From assembly GCA_030407005.1 (NCBI GenBank), contig JAUDYN010000003.1:2542001-2606000 (forward strand): a DNA stretch of 64,000 bases, read 5' to 3'. Below the pieces are notes generated by a model, which did not search any database, had not been told where the DNA came from, and worked only from the letters and a program-made list of their open reading frames with translations. This stretch comes from Desarmillaria ectypa (lineage: Eukaryota > Basidiomycota > Agaricomycetes > Agaricales > Physalacriaceae). Position numbers and translations under genes: made by a program. This document shows positions 54,718 through 64,000 of this stretch, one piece after another. Position 1 is the stretch's first letter. Every line of letters begins with the position of its first letter.

Positions 54718-57432
54718 GCGTTCTGGTCATCGGAAACGGTGGCAGAGAGCATTCTCTTACCTGGAAATTGTCCCAGTCCAAGCATCTTGACCGCATTTTT
54801 GCCTGTCCAGGCAATGGTGGCACCTCTCGGGAAGCGAAGACCGTCAATGTCGACCTACCACCGAATGATTTCCCTCGTCTCGTCGAGTTTGCCGTTCAGA
54901 ACCAGGTCAGTCCTCTGGATCTAACCTCGGCATCTTACGGACAATACCACAGGTCAATCTAGTTGTTCCAGGTCCCGAACAGCCTCTGGTCGATGGCGTT
55001 GAAAAGCATTTCCGCAAAGGTGCGCCTATTTCTCAGCATCTATACATGCTTAATTTAACAACTGTACACAGTCGGCATACCCGTGTTTGGACCCAGCGAA
55101 TTCGCTGCTCGTATGGAAGGATCAAAGGCGTTCTCCAAAGATTTTATGGCCCGCCATTCCATTCCCACTGCACAATATAGGATTTTCCAGGCAAATCAGG
55201 TAGACGAAGCCATCCAGTACGTCAAGACATGCGGCCATCAGGTTGTCCTCAAGGCCAGTGGGCTTGCTGGTGGAAAAGGTGTCTTGATCCCCCAGACCGA
55301 AGAGGAAGCAATTGCAGGATTAAAAGATATAATGGTTGCAAGCGTCTTCGGTTCGGCAGGTACGTTGTTGCCCCATAACATGTAGTACCCACTTCAATAA
55401 TTCTCTAGGTAGCGAAGTTGTTGTAGAAGAACTGCTTACTGGCCCCGAGATATCAGTCCTCGCGTTTTCGGATGGATATACCATCGTTCCGCTTCCCGCT
55501 GCCCAGGACCACAAACGGATAGGCGAAGGAGATGTAGGATTAAACACCGGGGGTATGGGTGCATATGCTCCAGCACCGGTTGCCACTCCCGCTATCATGG
55601 ACCAAATCATGAAACAGACTCTGAGACCGACTATCGATGGAATGCGCAGAGAAGGTTTTCCTTTCGTCGGTCTTCTTTTCACTGGTTTTATGATTACCCC
55701 CTCTGGACCAAAAGTTCTCGAGTACAACGTCAGATTCGGAGACCCGGAAACGCAAGCACTCATGTTGCTTTTGCATGAAGACGTCGATCTTGCTGAAGTT
55801 TTATTGGCGTGTGCAGAACATCGCCTCGATTCTGTCTCAATAACAATGCGCCCTGGTTTTGCTGTCTCTGTTGTGCTAGCTTCCCAGGGCTACCCGGGAA
55901 ATTATCCGAAAGGGAAGAAGATTGAGATGCCGGATATGCCACCTGGTTTGTTACACCATCGTCATTCCCACTGCCTTGTTATTTATTGCTTCCTAGATGT
56001 TGTTGTGTTCCATGCAGGCACGCAGACGTCTGAAAAGGATGTGCTAACCTCGGGTGGACGTGTCCTGGCAGTGGCAGCTTATGGATCAAGTATCCAAAAT
56101 GCCGTGGATCTGGTTTACAAAGGCGTGGACAATATTTCCTTTGAGGGCAAGATGTTCAGACGCGATATCGCGCACCGGTATGTTTCTTCACGCATCCTGC
56201 TATCTCGTCTATAAATGTTCTAGGGCCCTAAAAGGTGCCGAAGCAACCTCAAGCACCGGTCTCACTTACGCGCAAGCAGGCGTATCAGTTGATGCAGGGA
56301 ACGCACTGGTCGAAGCCATTAAGCCCTATGTGCGATCGACGCGTCGTTCCGGCGCAGACGCAGAAATCGGTGGTTTCGGTGGTATATTTGATCTCAAAGC
56401 CACTGGTTATGTCGATCCTGTTCTCGTCAGCGGAACAGACGGCGTCGGCACAAAATTACGCGTCGCCGTTGAGACAGGTACTCACGACCTCGTTGGTGAG
56501 TCCTTTCTTTCATTGTATACACCAAATATCTTTAGTCTCGCGGTAGGCATCGATCTCGTCGCAATGTCTGTCAACGACCTCCTCGTTCAAGGCGCGGAGC
56601 CGCTGTACTTCCTTGACTACTTCGGGTGCAGTAAACTGGACGTTCCTGTCGCCACAGAGGTAGTCAAAGGCATTGCCGAAGGATGTCGCCAAGCAAACTG
56701 CGCCTTGATTGGTGGAGAGACCGCGGAAATGCCGGGGATGTATCAAGATGGTCCGTTGCCGTCCAATCTACCGCAGAATTTTCATTCTGATTTTTTTCCG
56801 TTGTCTTTCCCAACTTCTAAAATTATCCAGGCGACTATGACCTGGCAGGGTTCGCCGTGGGTGCGGTAGAACGGAATCTGGTTCTTCCGCGGACAGACAT
56901 CTCAGCAGGAGACGTTCTACTCGGAATCGCGTCCTCGGGCCCACACTCTAACGGATTTTCGCTCATACGTAAGATCGTTTCGGTATCTGGGCTTACTTAT
57001 TCCTCCCCGTGTCCCTGGGACGCTCGACTGTCTCTCGGTCGAGCCCTTTTGGAGCCAACAAGGATCTACGTCAAACAACTACTCCCTGCAGCGCAAGCAG
57101 GATTGATCAAGGGCATGTCTCACATCACTGGCGGCGGATTCATTGAAAATATCCCACGAGTCCTTCCGAAGACGCTTGGGTGCTTCATCGACGTTTCAAA
57201 ATGGGAATTACCGCCTGTATTCCGATTCCTCATGACCCAGGGCCAAGTAGCTCCGCTTGAGATGTCCAGGACTTTTAACAACGGAATAGGAATGGTCGTA
57301 GTTGTCAACGGTCAAAATGTTGATGCTACTGTTCAGTCCATCCGACAGATGGGCCAGGCTCAGGTTTATCAGATAGGAGAAGTCACTGAAAATCCGGGGG
57401 TTGAAATGAGGAACATACACGTATGGTCATAG
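54718..57432 (+). CDS. ADE5,7: ADE5,7, bifunctional GARS-AIRS
   Basis: This fused enzyme does two steps of purine synthesis: GARS makes glycinamide ribonucleotide and AIRS makes aminoimidazole ribonucleotide. GARS (first ~430 residues): [84 protein letters not shown] and [92 protein letters not shown] and [19 protein letters not shown] sequence. About nine exons; the start at 54718 gives [12 protein letters not shown]. An upstream ATG at 54661 is in a different context and not used. It converges on the ankyrin-CCCH gene. Confidence 0.96.
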
Positions 57433-57906
57433 CATCCGATGTGTAATTCACAGGTACAGGGAAAGGGACAACCAAAAAAGCACAGGGTAGCATGCAAAGA
57501 GCGAGGATCTACGAGGGTGGGTGAGCATATCCGACATAATAGTAGATCTGTAGTAAGTGGTTTTGTGTTTGTACGTGTAGAGCAGCAGTTATATAGGATG
57601 TGAAAGAACCATGATAGAAAAGACAAAGGCTGAAAGGAAATAGAGCAAGATAATATATATCTACACAAAGAGACGAATAAGAGTAACCGATGGTGATGCA
57701 GGAGAAAATCTGTGCGTGATGTGATGTGTGAGGTGCTATATGCGGAGGACAGGTCATTGACGAGGATAGATGCGAGGAAGGGAAAATATAATGAGAAGAA
57801 CGGTACCAGGCAACCCAAGAATACAATAATGACTTGAGAAATAGACAAAATGGCTTGCTGGAAGCATCCATCGACGAAGATGTTTGTAAACCGCACGTCG
57901 ATGGTT
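57433..57906. other. Convergent 3' flanks
   Basis: 474 bases between two stops; A- and G-rich on the plus strand. An open frame on the minus strand over this stretch is low-complexity Ser/Phe/Leu and is not called. Confidence 0.45.
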
Positions 57907-60005
57907 TTAGGCCGAAACAGGTACTTCCTTTGCAACGTCTGGCGCAGCCATAACAGCCGCGAACGATATGGGAAGCTTGGTGGCCGGTACAAGTGGTGAC
58001 TCAGAGGTCTCCGTAAGACTCGAATCCGAATCCTAACGAAAACTGAGATCACAGCTGACGGTGTTGCAAACTCCCTACCTTAGCAGGGTGGACCGGGTCA
58101 GGCGTCACGTTACGCGAAACTTCCTTGGTACTATCTCGACGAATGGGGGCTGGGGCCTGTAGCACCTGTGCGGCGGTTGGTCCCGCGATACCTGTTGAAA
58201 GTGACCCGTTACTCGGGCTCCGTACAGGTGGCGTCGTAGATCCGGCGAGCACCGGGAAGTCGTCGGCGCTAGGAAGACGTTGCTTTACTTGTTGAAAGAC
58301 GCGCTTGTTATTTTGAAACCCATTCGTGCCACTCTTGTACCCTTGAGAGTACTTTGGGCGGTTTCCAGCATCCGCCTGGGATCTACCAGAGCCATCGCCA
58401 TTTTGATAACGCGGTGCCTGATCCTATTGATAGACGTAATCAATGAGAGAAAGGGATAGGGAGCAAATTAATGCCGTACATCGCGAATAGACAATCCGGC
58501 AAGTTTCTCATCGATGGTTGCGAAGCCATTCGCCCCATGGCCGCCCCGGGGCCGGGGTCCGCCACCTCGTGAGCTGGAGAAATACTGTGATGCATCAGGT
58601 AATACATGAGGGAAACGACATTCGTCGCTGGAAACCAAAAAAGATTAAAACAGGTCATTGGTGGCGAAAGGGAAAAAAATATACCCATTTTTACATCTTC
58701 CAGATGGGAAGAACAAACATGGGGGTCTGCGACCTGCAAAAGATCCGCGACGTGCACTCCCGCGCCTTTGGTGCCCAAAGCTCTCACGAGTTGAGCTGGG
58801 ACCATATGAGTCAGGTTGAGGGTTGAGAGAAGGTGATTTTGCCGAGCCATTTACATCCGGGAAATGAACGGGTCCAGCCGGCGGAGGCGGGAAAGGTGTT
58901 CCATCGGGTCGCATCGTGAATTGATGTGCTGGAGGTAGGGCGGGATATACGGTATGAGGGGATTGGCCCACTGAGGGAGGGGGCAAAGGATGTTGGAGGG
59001 GAGGCAGGGGAGGAATAGACATAGGTACAGGTAACTGGCCTGGGTGAGGGTAAGCAGTGGGAGACATCATGGGAGACATGGAACCGTATGGTAAAGGAGG
59101 AGGCGCGCCATTAGGACTGAAATGTGCTGGAACTGGGCCCATGTCAGAAGGAGAATGACCTTGATTCATCGGAGGTGGCGTAGCGAGCGTGTTGACCGGA
59201 ACACCGTTCGGCGGCGGTTGGAAAGAAGGTGGGGGCAATGGATAGTAGTTTGGCTGGTAGGGCTGCTGTGCCATGGGGTCGTACGGTGCTGGGTACCGCC
59301 CTGGTGAAGATACGGGTCCCTGGTAGTACGGGCCTTGGGGATGCAAAAACATACACGAGGAGCCATACCGACACGCTGGGAAGTATCTGCACGGAATGAA
59401 GCGCGCGATGTCTGGTGGGGGCAGATTGCCTGGACCGCCGTGTATGATACCATCGGCAGACGATGGCGGCGGCGGGTAATACGCAGCACCTTCAGGCATG
59501 GGAGGAGCCGAATTGAGAGTGGGATAGTACGGGTAGGAGGGAGGATAGTATGGGGTCTTTGTAGCATCACCGTTGACATCCTCAGTATATCCGTTCTCCT
59601 GGCAGGTATTTTGGGAGGCGACCTTGGCTTGCGCAGCAGTAAGCAGCTCGAGAATGGCTTGGTCGGAGGTGTACTGCTGGGGTGGCCCTTGGCTGGAGGC
59701 ATTGTTTGGGTCAGCGCCTTGAAAAAAGGAAAACAATGAGGCACCAGCGCCGAGCGAGAACGTGGCTAAAAGCCTACCTTTCTCAAGAAGGAGCGACACT
59801 ACATCGACATGGCCATTTTTTACCGCCTCGATGAGGGGTGTAGCACCAGTATGGTCTGAAAATGCCTCCGTGAAAAAGACGGACATGCACTGAAATTGGT
59901 GGACGCACCTTTTACTTCAATGTCGACGACGGTGGCGTTGGCGAGCAGATCGTCGAGGTCGGTGAGACGGCCCTCTGAAGCAGCTTTCCAGAGCGGAGAG
60001 ACCAT
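57907..60005 (-). CDS. Ankyrin-repeat and CCCH zinc-finger protein
   Basis: The N-terminus MVSPLWKAASEGRLTDLDDL and DHTGATPLIEAVKNGHVDVV, LLLEKGADPNNASSQGP is a short ankyrin-repeat unit (residues ~5-70). A CCCH finger follows near residue 165 (PCRYFPACRYGSSCMFLH, C-x5-C-x5-C-x3-H), and a second one is completed across an intron (CLFFPSGRCKNG-DECRFPH, C-x7-C-x5-C-x3-H). Long Pro/Gln/Tyr-rich linkers separate them. The C-terminus has RGGGPRPRGGHG and a last exon ending VAKEVPVSA. The fingers suggest an RNA-binding, probably mRNA-regulating, protein; the target is unknown. The start 60003-60005 was chosen because the ankyrin unit begins there. Confidence 0.78.
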
Positions 60006-60579
60006 TGGAGACGACGAGGGCTGGGCGATGGCGGGATGACGGGAGGCAGCAGGGAGGCAAGCAACGGTGGACAAGATGGCTGCAGCGCGAAACTGGACGT
60101 GAAAGCCCGTCCTACGAAATCTGGGTTCTTCGAGGGCAAACAATTTTTCGATCAATTCACTCGCACGTGATTAGTTCCTCTACCGCTTTTAAATCTGATC
60201 GTACCTCCGGCTCATGGGACCTCGCGTTCTGTCGGCGGATCCGGATTTCAGCGGATTCATTTATTAGCGCCTCTAACCATGTTCCCTCGGCTCACTTTCC
60301 TTTTCTCTCCGGCTACCCCAACTTTTCATCTTCTTTATCTTTACTCGCCCTTGCTTTATTCCGCGTATTCCGAAAACATAACACGCCGGAAGCCATCGAC
60401 ATGTGCAATATGTCATTATGCCGGACAAACTACTGATGTACTGTAAAAATATTTTAAGTAATGTCCTGCACCCTCCGATGGCCTGATCCTGCTTGATCTT
60501 ACCGATAAAAAATCGATATGTCAGCCGCTCTACATTCTTGCCCGAATGATCCGTCGTCGCCTTGTTACCAGGATTTACT
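60006..60579. other. Promoter of ankyrin-CCCH gene and 3' flank of GPD1
   Basis: 574 bases between tandem minus-strand genes. The segment nearest 60006 should be the promoter of the CCCH gene. No element or coding signal was seen. Confidence 0.4.
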
Positions 60580-62051
60580 TCAGTTCTTGCTATGTAATCC
60601 CAATTTTTCTACCAGCTGGCGGGCAGGTCCACCGGCAGTCGGAGGCAATTCCAGCTCTCGGGAAGGTGGAAGCTCCATCAGTTCCCGCACCGCAGTCCGA
60701 ATATCTTTCCCTGTAATATAATTAATGTCACGTCGATTTGTAAAATAAGATGTCGCGATTGCTTACGCTCGAACAAAACCTCATACATCTGTAACACCAG
60801 CGTCAACGTTTCATTTTTTCAAGTTGAGATAGTGCCGGTAACTCACGGAATTCGCAATGGGCGCAGGAACTCCCAGTGAATCTATCACAGTCTTGACACC
60901 TTTGGTCGTTGACACACCTTCGGCCACGCTTCCAAGTGTGTTGAGAATCGTATCTAGGGACTCGCCTTTTCCAAGCCGGTATCCCACCGTATAGTTACGA
61001 CTATTAGAAGAACTGCAAGTCAAAAACAGGTCCCCAACACCGGCTAAGCCCAGAAATGTCAACGGTGACGCCCCATACGCGGTGCCAATACAGGTCATTT
61101 CCGCTAAACCCCGCGTTATCATCACTGTTGTGGGGATTTACACTTGTGGGAAACCATATTCAAATACAAACTCACTAGCCCGTGTATTGTTCTTATACCC
61201 CAAGCCGTCGGACGCGCCGGCAGCTATGGCATAGACGTTCTTCAGGGCGCCGGAGAGCTCGATACCTATTGGATCACTGCCAGTGTAACTAAAATGGATG
61301 GGTCAGCAACCCAAGCGCCCATAAAGGTCTTAGCTCACCAACGAAAGTGCGGCTGATGGAATAAATTAGCTGCCTTGTCGGCCTCTGCTTCAGTAAAAGA
61401 TGCGACTGAAACGGATGTTGGTTGTCGTTGGACGACTAGGAGAGGCGTTAATGTCTGTTCAAACCCGAACGCGACGCCGTACTTTCTTTCGCGAACGATG
61501 GTCCTGACTGCACGCTGAGGTTAAAAATATACCGCTACAAATTACGAGAACATACAATGAATGCCGCCGCTTTCGCGAATTCTGGACCACAGGTATCCGC
61601 GATGATTTCAAGTGTCAAGGCATGCGTTCCAACTTCGATACCTTTGTTGACGAAGATCAAAAGAGGAAAGCTGCTGCGGTCAAGATGAGGGCGAAGCCGA
61701 GATAGATTTTCCCTGGGTGGTGATCATTAGTGCTCGTCTGACCGCAAATATGGCGACAACGAACCTGAGAAACTGAGTCGGGATAGCAAACAACAGAACA
61801 TCCATCATGTTGATCAGCTCCTTACTAGGGAACTCAGGCCCAACCGCGGTGATATTATCCGAGAACTTGTGGTCCTTGAGGTACTCGAGGTTGTAATGAT
61901 GTTCATTAAAATACTTTACGACGTGCGCCTCGCGAGCCCACAAAAACACCTCATGGTCCGAATCCCCAAGATGGTCTGCCAGGCAGCTCCCAAAATTACC
62001 GGCGCCAAACACGAGCACCTTGGATCCTTGTTCCGGCTGTTGCTTTGACAT
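60580..62051 (-). CDS. GPD1: NAD-dependent glycerol-3-phosphate dehydrogenase
   Basis: Gpd1 reduces dihydroxyacetone phosphate to glycerol-3-phosphate for glycerol and lipid synthesis. NAD-binding motif [18 protein letters not shown], then [32 protein letters not shown] and [17 protein letters not shown]. The catalytic Lys region is [20 protein letters not shown], followed by [37 protein letters not shown] and [16 protein letters not shown]. It ends GLHSKN. About seven exons. The start [11 protein letters not shown] (62049-62051) is the conserved one, but the frame stays open upstream through an ATG at 62168 that would add a presequence-like extension. It is divergent from SED5. Confidence 0.93.
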
Positions 62052-62341
62052 GTGTGCAGTAGAGTGGTAAAAGGATAAGACGGAACAGCAGAAAAGAGGA
62101 GGACGTAAGAGACGAAGATACGAGGATGGGCACGGTATTTGTACCCTAAATGCGGTCCGTAGCAGCATCCGAGGATGGGGAAACGTGCACCCCAGCGATT
62201 CGAGCTTCGAACCCAGATCAGCGTGAAACTGAATGAAGCCTGATATCACGTGTCAAATCACCCTTTGACCTCGACCACGAATTCAGTTTCCCTGTTCTCT
62301 TCCTTTGCTTCCATAGACTCTATCAATTCCTTATATTACAC
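62052..62341. promoter_or_regulatory. Divergent promoter, GPD1 and SED5
   Basis: 290 bases between the two starts, containing CACGTG at 62247-62252 and, on the GPD1 side, the in-frame extension described separately. Confidence 0.5.
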
Positions 62342-63694
62342 ATGCCTATACAAGACCGGACTAACGAATTTCGTTCCTGCGTCGAGTCCATCCGGAGCAG
62401 GTCTTCCCTGCCTTCTCGTGGCGGTGAGGCCAAACAGCGCCTGTTGCAAGATGGTAGTCGAGCACATGGAAGCAAAAGCGAATTCTCACGAATGGCTTCG
62501 ACTATTGGGAAGGATATCAGTAGTACAACAATAAAACTTGGGAAACTAGCCCAGTGTACGTATCCAGGTCTTTTATTAGGTCTGCGGACACGTTCTCATC
62601 ATTCGTACAGTAGCCAAACGGAAAACCCTGTTTGATGATAGACCGGTCGAGATTAGCGTAGGGAGTGTATTTTTCCGATGTGTTGGCGCTGACTCGCACT
62701 GTCGGGTGATACAGGAACTCACGTTCATCATAAAACAAGACATTGCCAGTATCAACAAGCAGATAGCTCAATTACAGTCCTACGTCAAGCAACGCAAAGC
62801 TCAGTCGTCAGGCTCAGCAGCAGGAAAGCAGATCGAAGAGCACAATCACAACGTGGTTATGCTGTTGCAGAGTAAGCTGGCAAATACGAGTATGACGTTC
62901 AAAGATGTTCTGGAGGTTCGAACGCAGGTGAGTGGATGCTTATGTCTTTCCTTGGTCACGTCTCTCTGAGCTGGAATGATTAGAACATGAAGGAAACCAA
63001 GGATCGTACCGAGCAGTTCATGTATTCGACATCTTCTGCAGCCAACCAGACACCTTCAAGTAAGCCTTGCAGCTGCTTTCGACCTACATTATCTTTACAC
63101 ATCACTCCAGGTTCGGTGTTGTTCAATACACAACGGAGCGATCCCATGGGTGACGGCAGTCCAAGCCGGCTCGAGCCTAGTTCCAAAGGCAAAAGTCGCT
63201 TCCTACAAAACGGAGACATTCTCGCTCTTAACCTGGACACCGCTGAAGAGGGTACCGCATCTCAGAATGGCGGAGCATTTATGCAGATGCAACTCGTTGA
63301 ACAACAGGTATTTTTTCCTCACAGTATCTCGATGTCCACTACTTCATCCATTTGACAGGACTCCTACATACAATCCCGCTCCACTGCCATAGAGTCGATA
63401 GAATCCACCATTGCTGAGCTTGGCCAGATATTCACACAGCTGGCTAATATGGTTGCCGAACAGCGGGAAACGGTGCAGCGCATCGATGCTGACACCATGG
63501 ACATTGCGTCAAACGTCAGTGGTGCACAACGAGAACTCCTGAAGTATTATACTAGTATTTCAAGTAATCGGTGGCTGATGCTGAAAATATTCGGCGTTCT
63601 CATTGTCTTCGTGCGTCTGCGGTTTCGTCTGTTGATGCTAGTTCAATAACTAACAGTGTTTTCACAGTTCCTGGTCTTCATTCTGGTGTCATGA
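62342..63694 (+). CDS. SED5: Golgi Qa-SNARE SED5 (syntaxin 5)
   Basis: Sed5 is the t-SNARE for ER-Golgi and intra-Golgi fusion. The N-terminal start MPIQDRTNEFRSCVESIRSR is conserved in the family, then FSRMASTIGKDISSTTIKLG and LAQ followed across an intron by KRKTLFDDRPVEISELTFI. SNARE helix: STAIESIESTIAELGQIFTQ, LANMVAEQRETVQRIDADTM. A C-terminal TM segment is assembled across the last intron (MLKIFGVLIVF, then FLVFILVS). Six or seven exons. The stop is TGA at 63692-63694. Confidence 0.94.
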
Positions 63695-63830
63695 GGATCA
63701 CTATGCAGGGCGGGAACCTGTATATTCAACGGACAGTAAATCATGCTCATATATGCATGGCATGGATAGACATGCACTTATATTAATATGATACCCGAGA
63801 GCATATTAAACAAATGCTGGTTAACCAACG

Positions 63831-64000
63831 GGTATAGCATTGACCCCAGTCCCCCAGGCCTTTCCCCCTCGCGGTTTTCTACTCTTGTCGTGCTTGACAC
63901 CCCCACGATGTATTTCGTTCCCTACTGTATCGTCAATAGTCCATGTTCGCTTCTTCGACGGCGCTTGATCCACCCCAGACGTTGCAGAATAACGCTGAGG
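63831..64000 (-). CDS. 3' end of an unrecognised basic protein (partial)
   Basis: The minus strand is open from the window edge to a TAA at 63831-63833. The translation contains QAPSKKRTWTIDDTVGNEIH, then a basic tract RGGVKHDKSRKPRGGKAW and GTGVNAIPVG. The lysine/arginine-rich Gly-containing end suggests a nuclear or RNA-associated protein. The family is not identified because most of the gene lies outside the window. Confidence 0.55.

Noticed and set aside
57509..57871. Minus-strand open frame with many Ser, Leu, Tyr and Cys codons
   Set aside because: It covers the shared 3' flank of ADE5,7 and the CCCH gene; looks like translated A/G-rich untranslated sequence.
62900..62935. TTCGAACGC-type string that could be a tRNA B box
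   Set aside because: It lies inside the SED5 coding sequence and no cloverleaf or A box can be formed around it; no tRNA gene was found anywhere in the window.
1..64000. Transposons, long terminal repeats, or a biosynthetic gene cluster
   Set aside because: No transposase, reverse transcriptase, long direct or inverted repeats were noticed, and the CoA ligase, reductase and lipase are not adjacent or co-oriented, so no cluster is claimed.

Overview
The window reads as gene-dense nuclear DNA of a mushroom-type fungus (Basidiomycota, probably Agaricomycetes). The evidence is about 31 genes in 64 kb, nearly all split by many introns of about 45-75 bases with GT..AG ends, several exons under 30 bases, compact promoters (the shortest is 98 bases) and protein families typical of agaricomycetes: a basidiomycete F-box family, a PI-PLC-X-like secreted protein, a FAR1-like DNA-binding protein and a cysteine-rich single-pass membrane protein. 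No transposon, rRNA, tRNA, CRISPR or prokaryotic feature was seen. Exon joins were made by hand from splice signals, reading frame and family similarity.

Layout. 1-146: possible 3' end of a gene. 811-3170 (-): F-box protein. 3494-5113 (+): lipase broken by one in-frame TGA. 5658-9636 (-): two-RRM RNA-binding protein. 10701-11388 (+): RPB6. 11545-13392 (-): HST3/HST4-type sirtuin. 13635-15062 (-): RFC subunit, sharing a 98-base promoter with the mitochondrial seryl-tRNA synthetase 15161-16768 (+). 16948-18783 (-): LSB5-like VHS/GAT protein. 19096-20361 (-): FAR1-like protein, divergent from UTP11 20592-21725 (+). 21842-23371 (-): GPI-anchored PLC-like phosphodiesterase. 23885-26996 (-): glucosidase II alpha subunit. 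27430-28458 (+): AYR1-like reductase. 28754-30781 (-): disordered protein, divergent from SLD2 30986-32603 (+). 33076-35572 (+): F-box/LRR-like protein. 35850-37611 (+): RPN5. 37669-38615 (-): mitoribosomal mS23. 38722-41392 (-): 4-coumarate-CoA-ligase-like enzyme. 41651-42679 (+): MED7. 42850-43575 (+): BCL7-like protein. 43692-43953 (-): short metallothionein. 44424-46194 (+): Lnt-like nitrilase-fold membrane protein. 46494-48605 (+): unknown. 48822-50144 (-): secreted-domain/TM protein. 50789-54276 (-): large disordered protein. 54718-57432 (+): ADE5,7. 57907-60005 (-): ankyrin-CCCH protein. 60580-62051 (-): GPD1. 62342-63694 (+): SED5. 63831-64000 (-): 3' end of a gene running off the window.

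The genes are mostly single-copy housekeeping functions: transcription and chromatin (RPB6, MED7, BCL7-like, sirtuin), replication (RFC, SLD2), ribosome biogenesis and mitochondrial translation (UTP11, mS23, seryl-tRNA synthetase), proteolysis (RPN5), trafficking (SED5, LSB5-like), ER glycoprotein quality control (glucosidase II), and purine and glycerolipid metabolism. I see no operon-like pathway cluster. The least ordinary items are a 49-residue metallothionein whose first coding exon is only the ATG, the TGA inside the lipase, a presequence-like in-frame extension on GPD1, an 11-base exon carrying the P-loop of the CoA ligase, three GC-AG introns, an Lnt-like acyltransferase-fold protein in a fungus, and sites matching UPR and MCB consensus in front of the glucosidase II and sirtuin genes.
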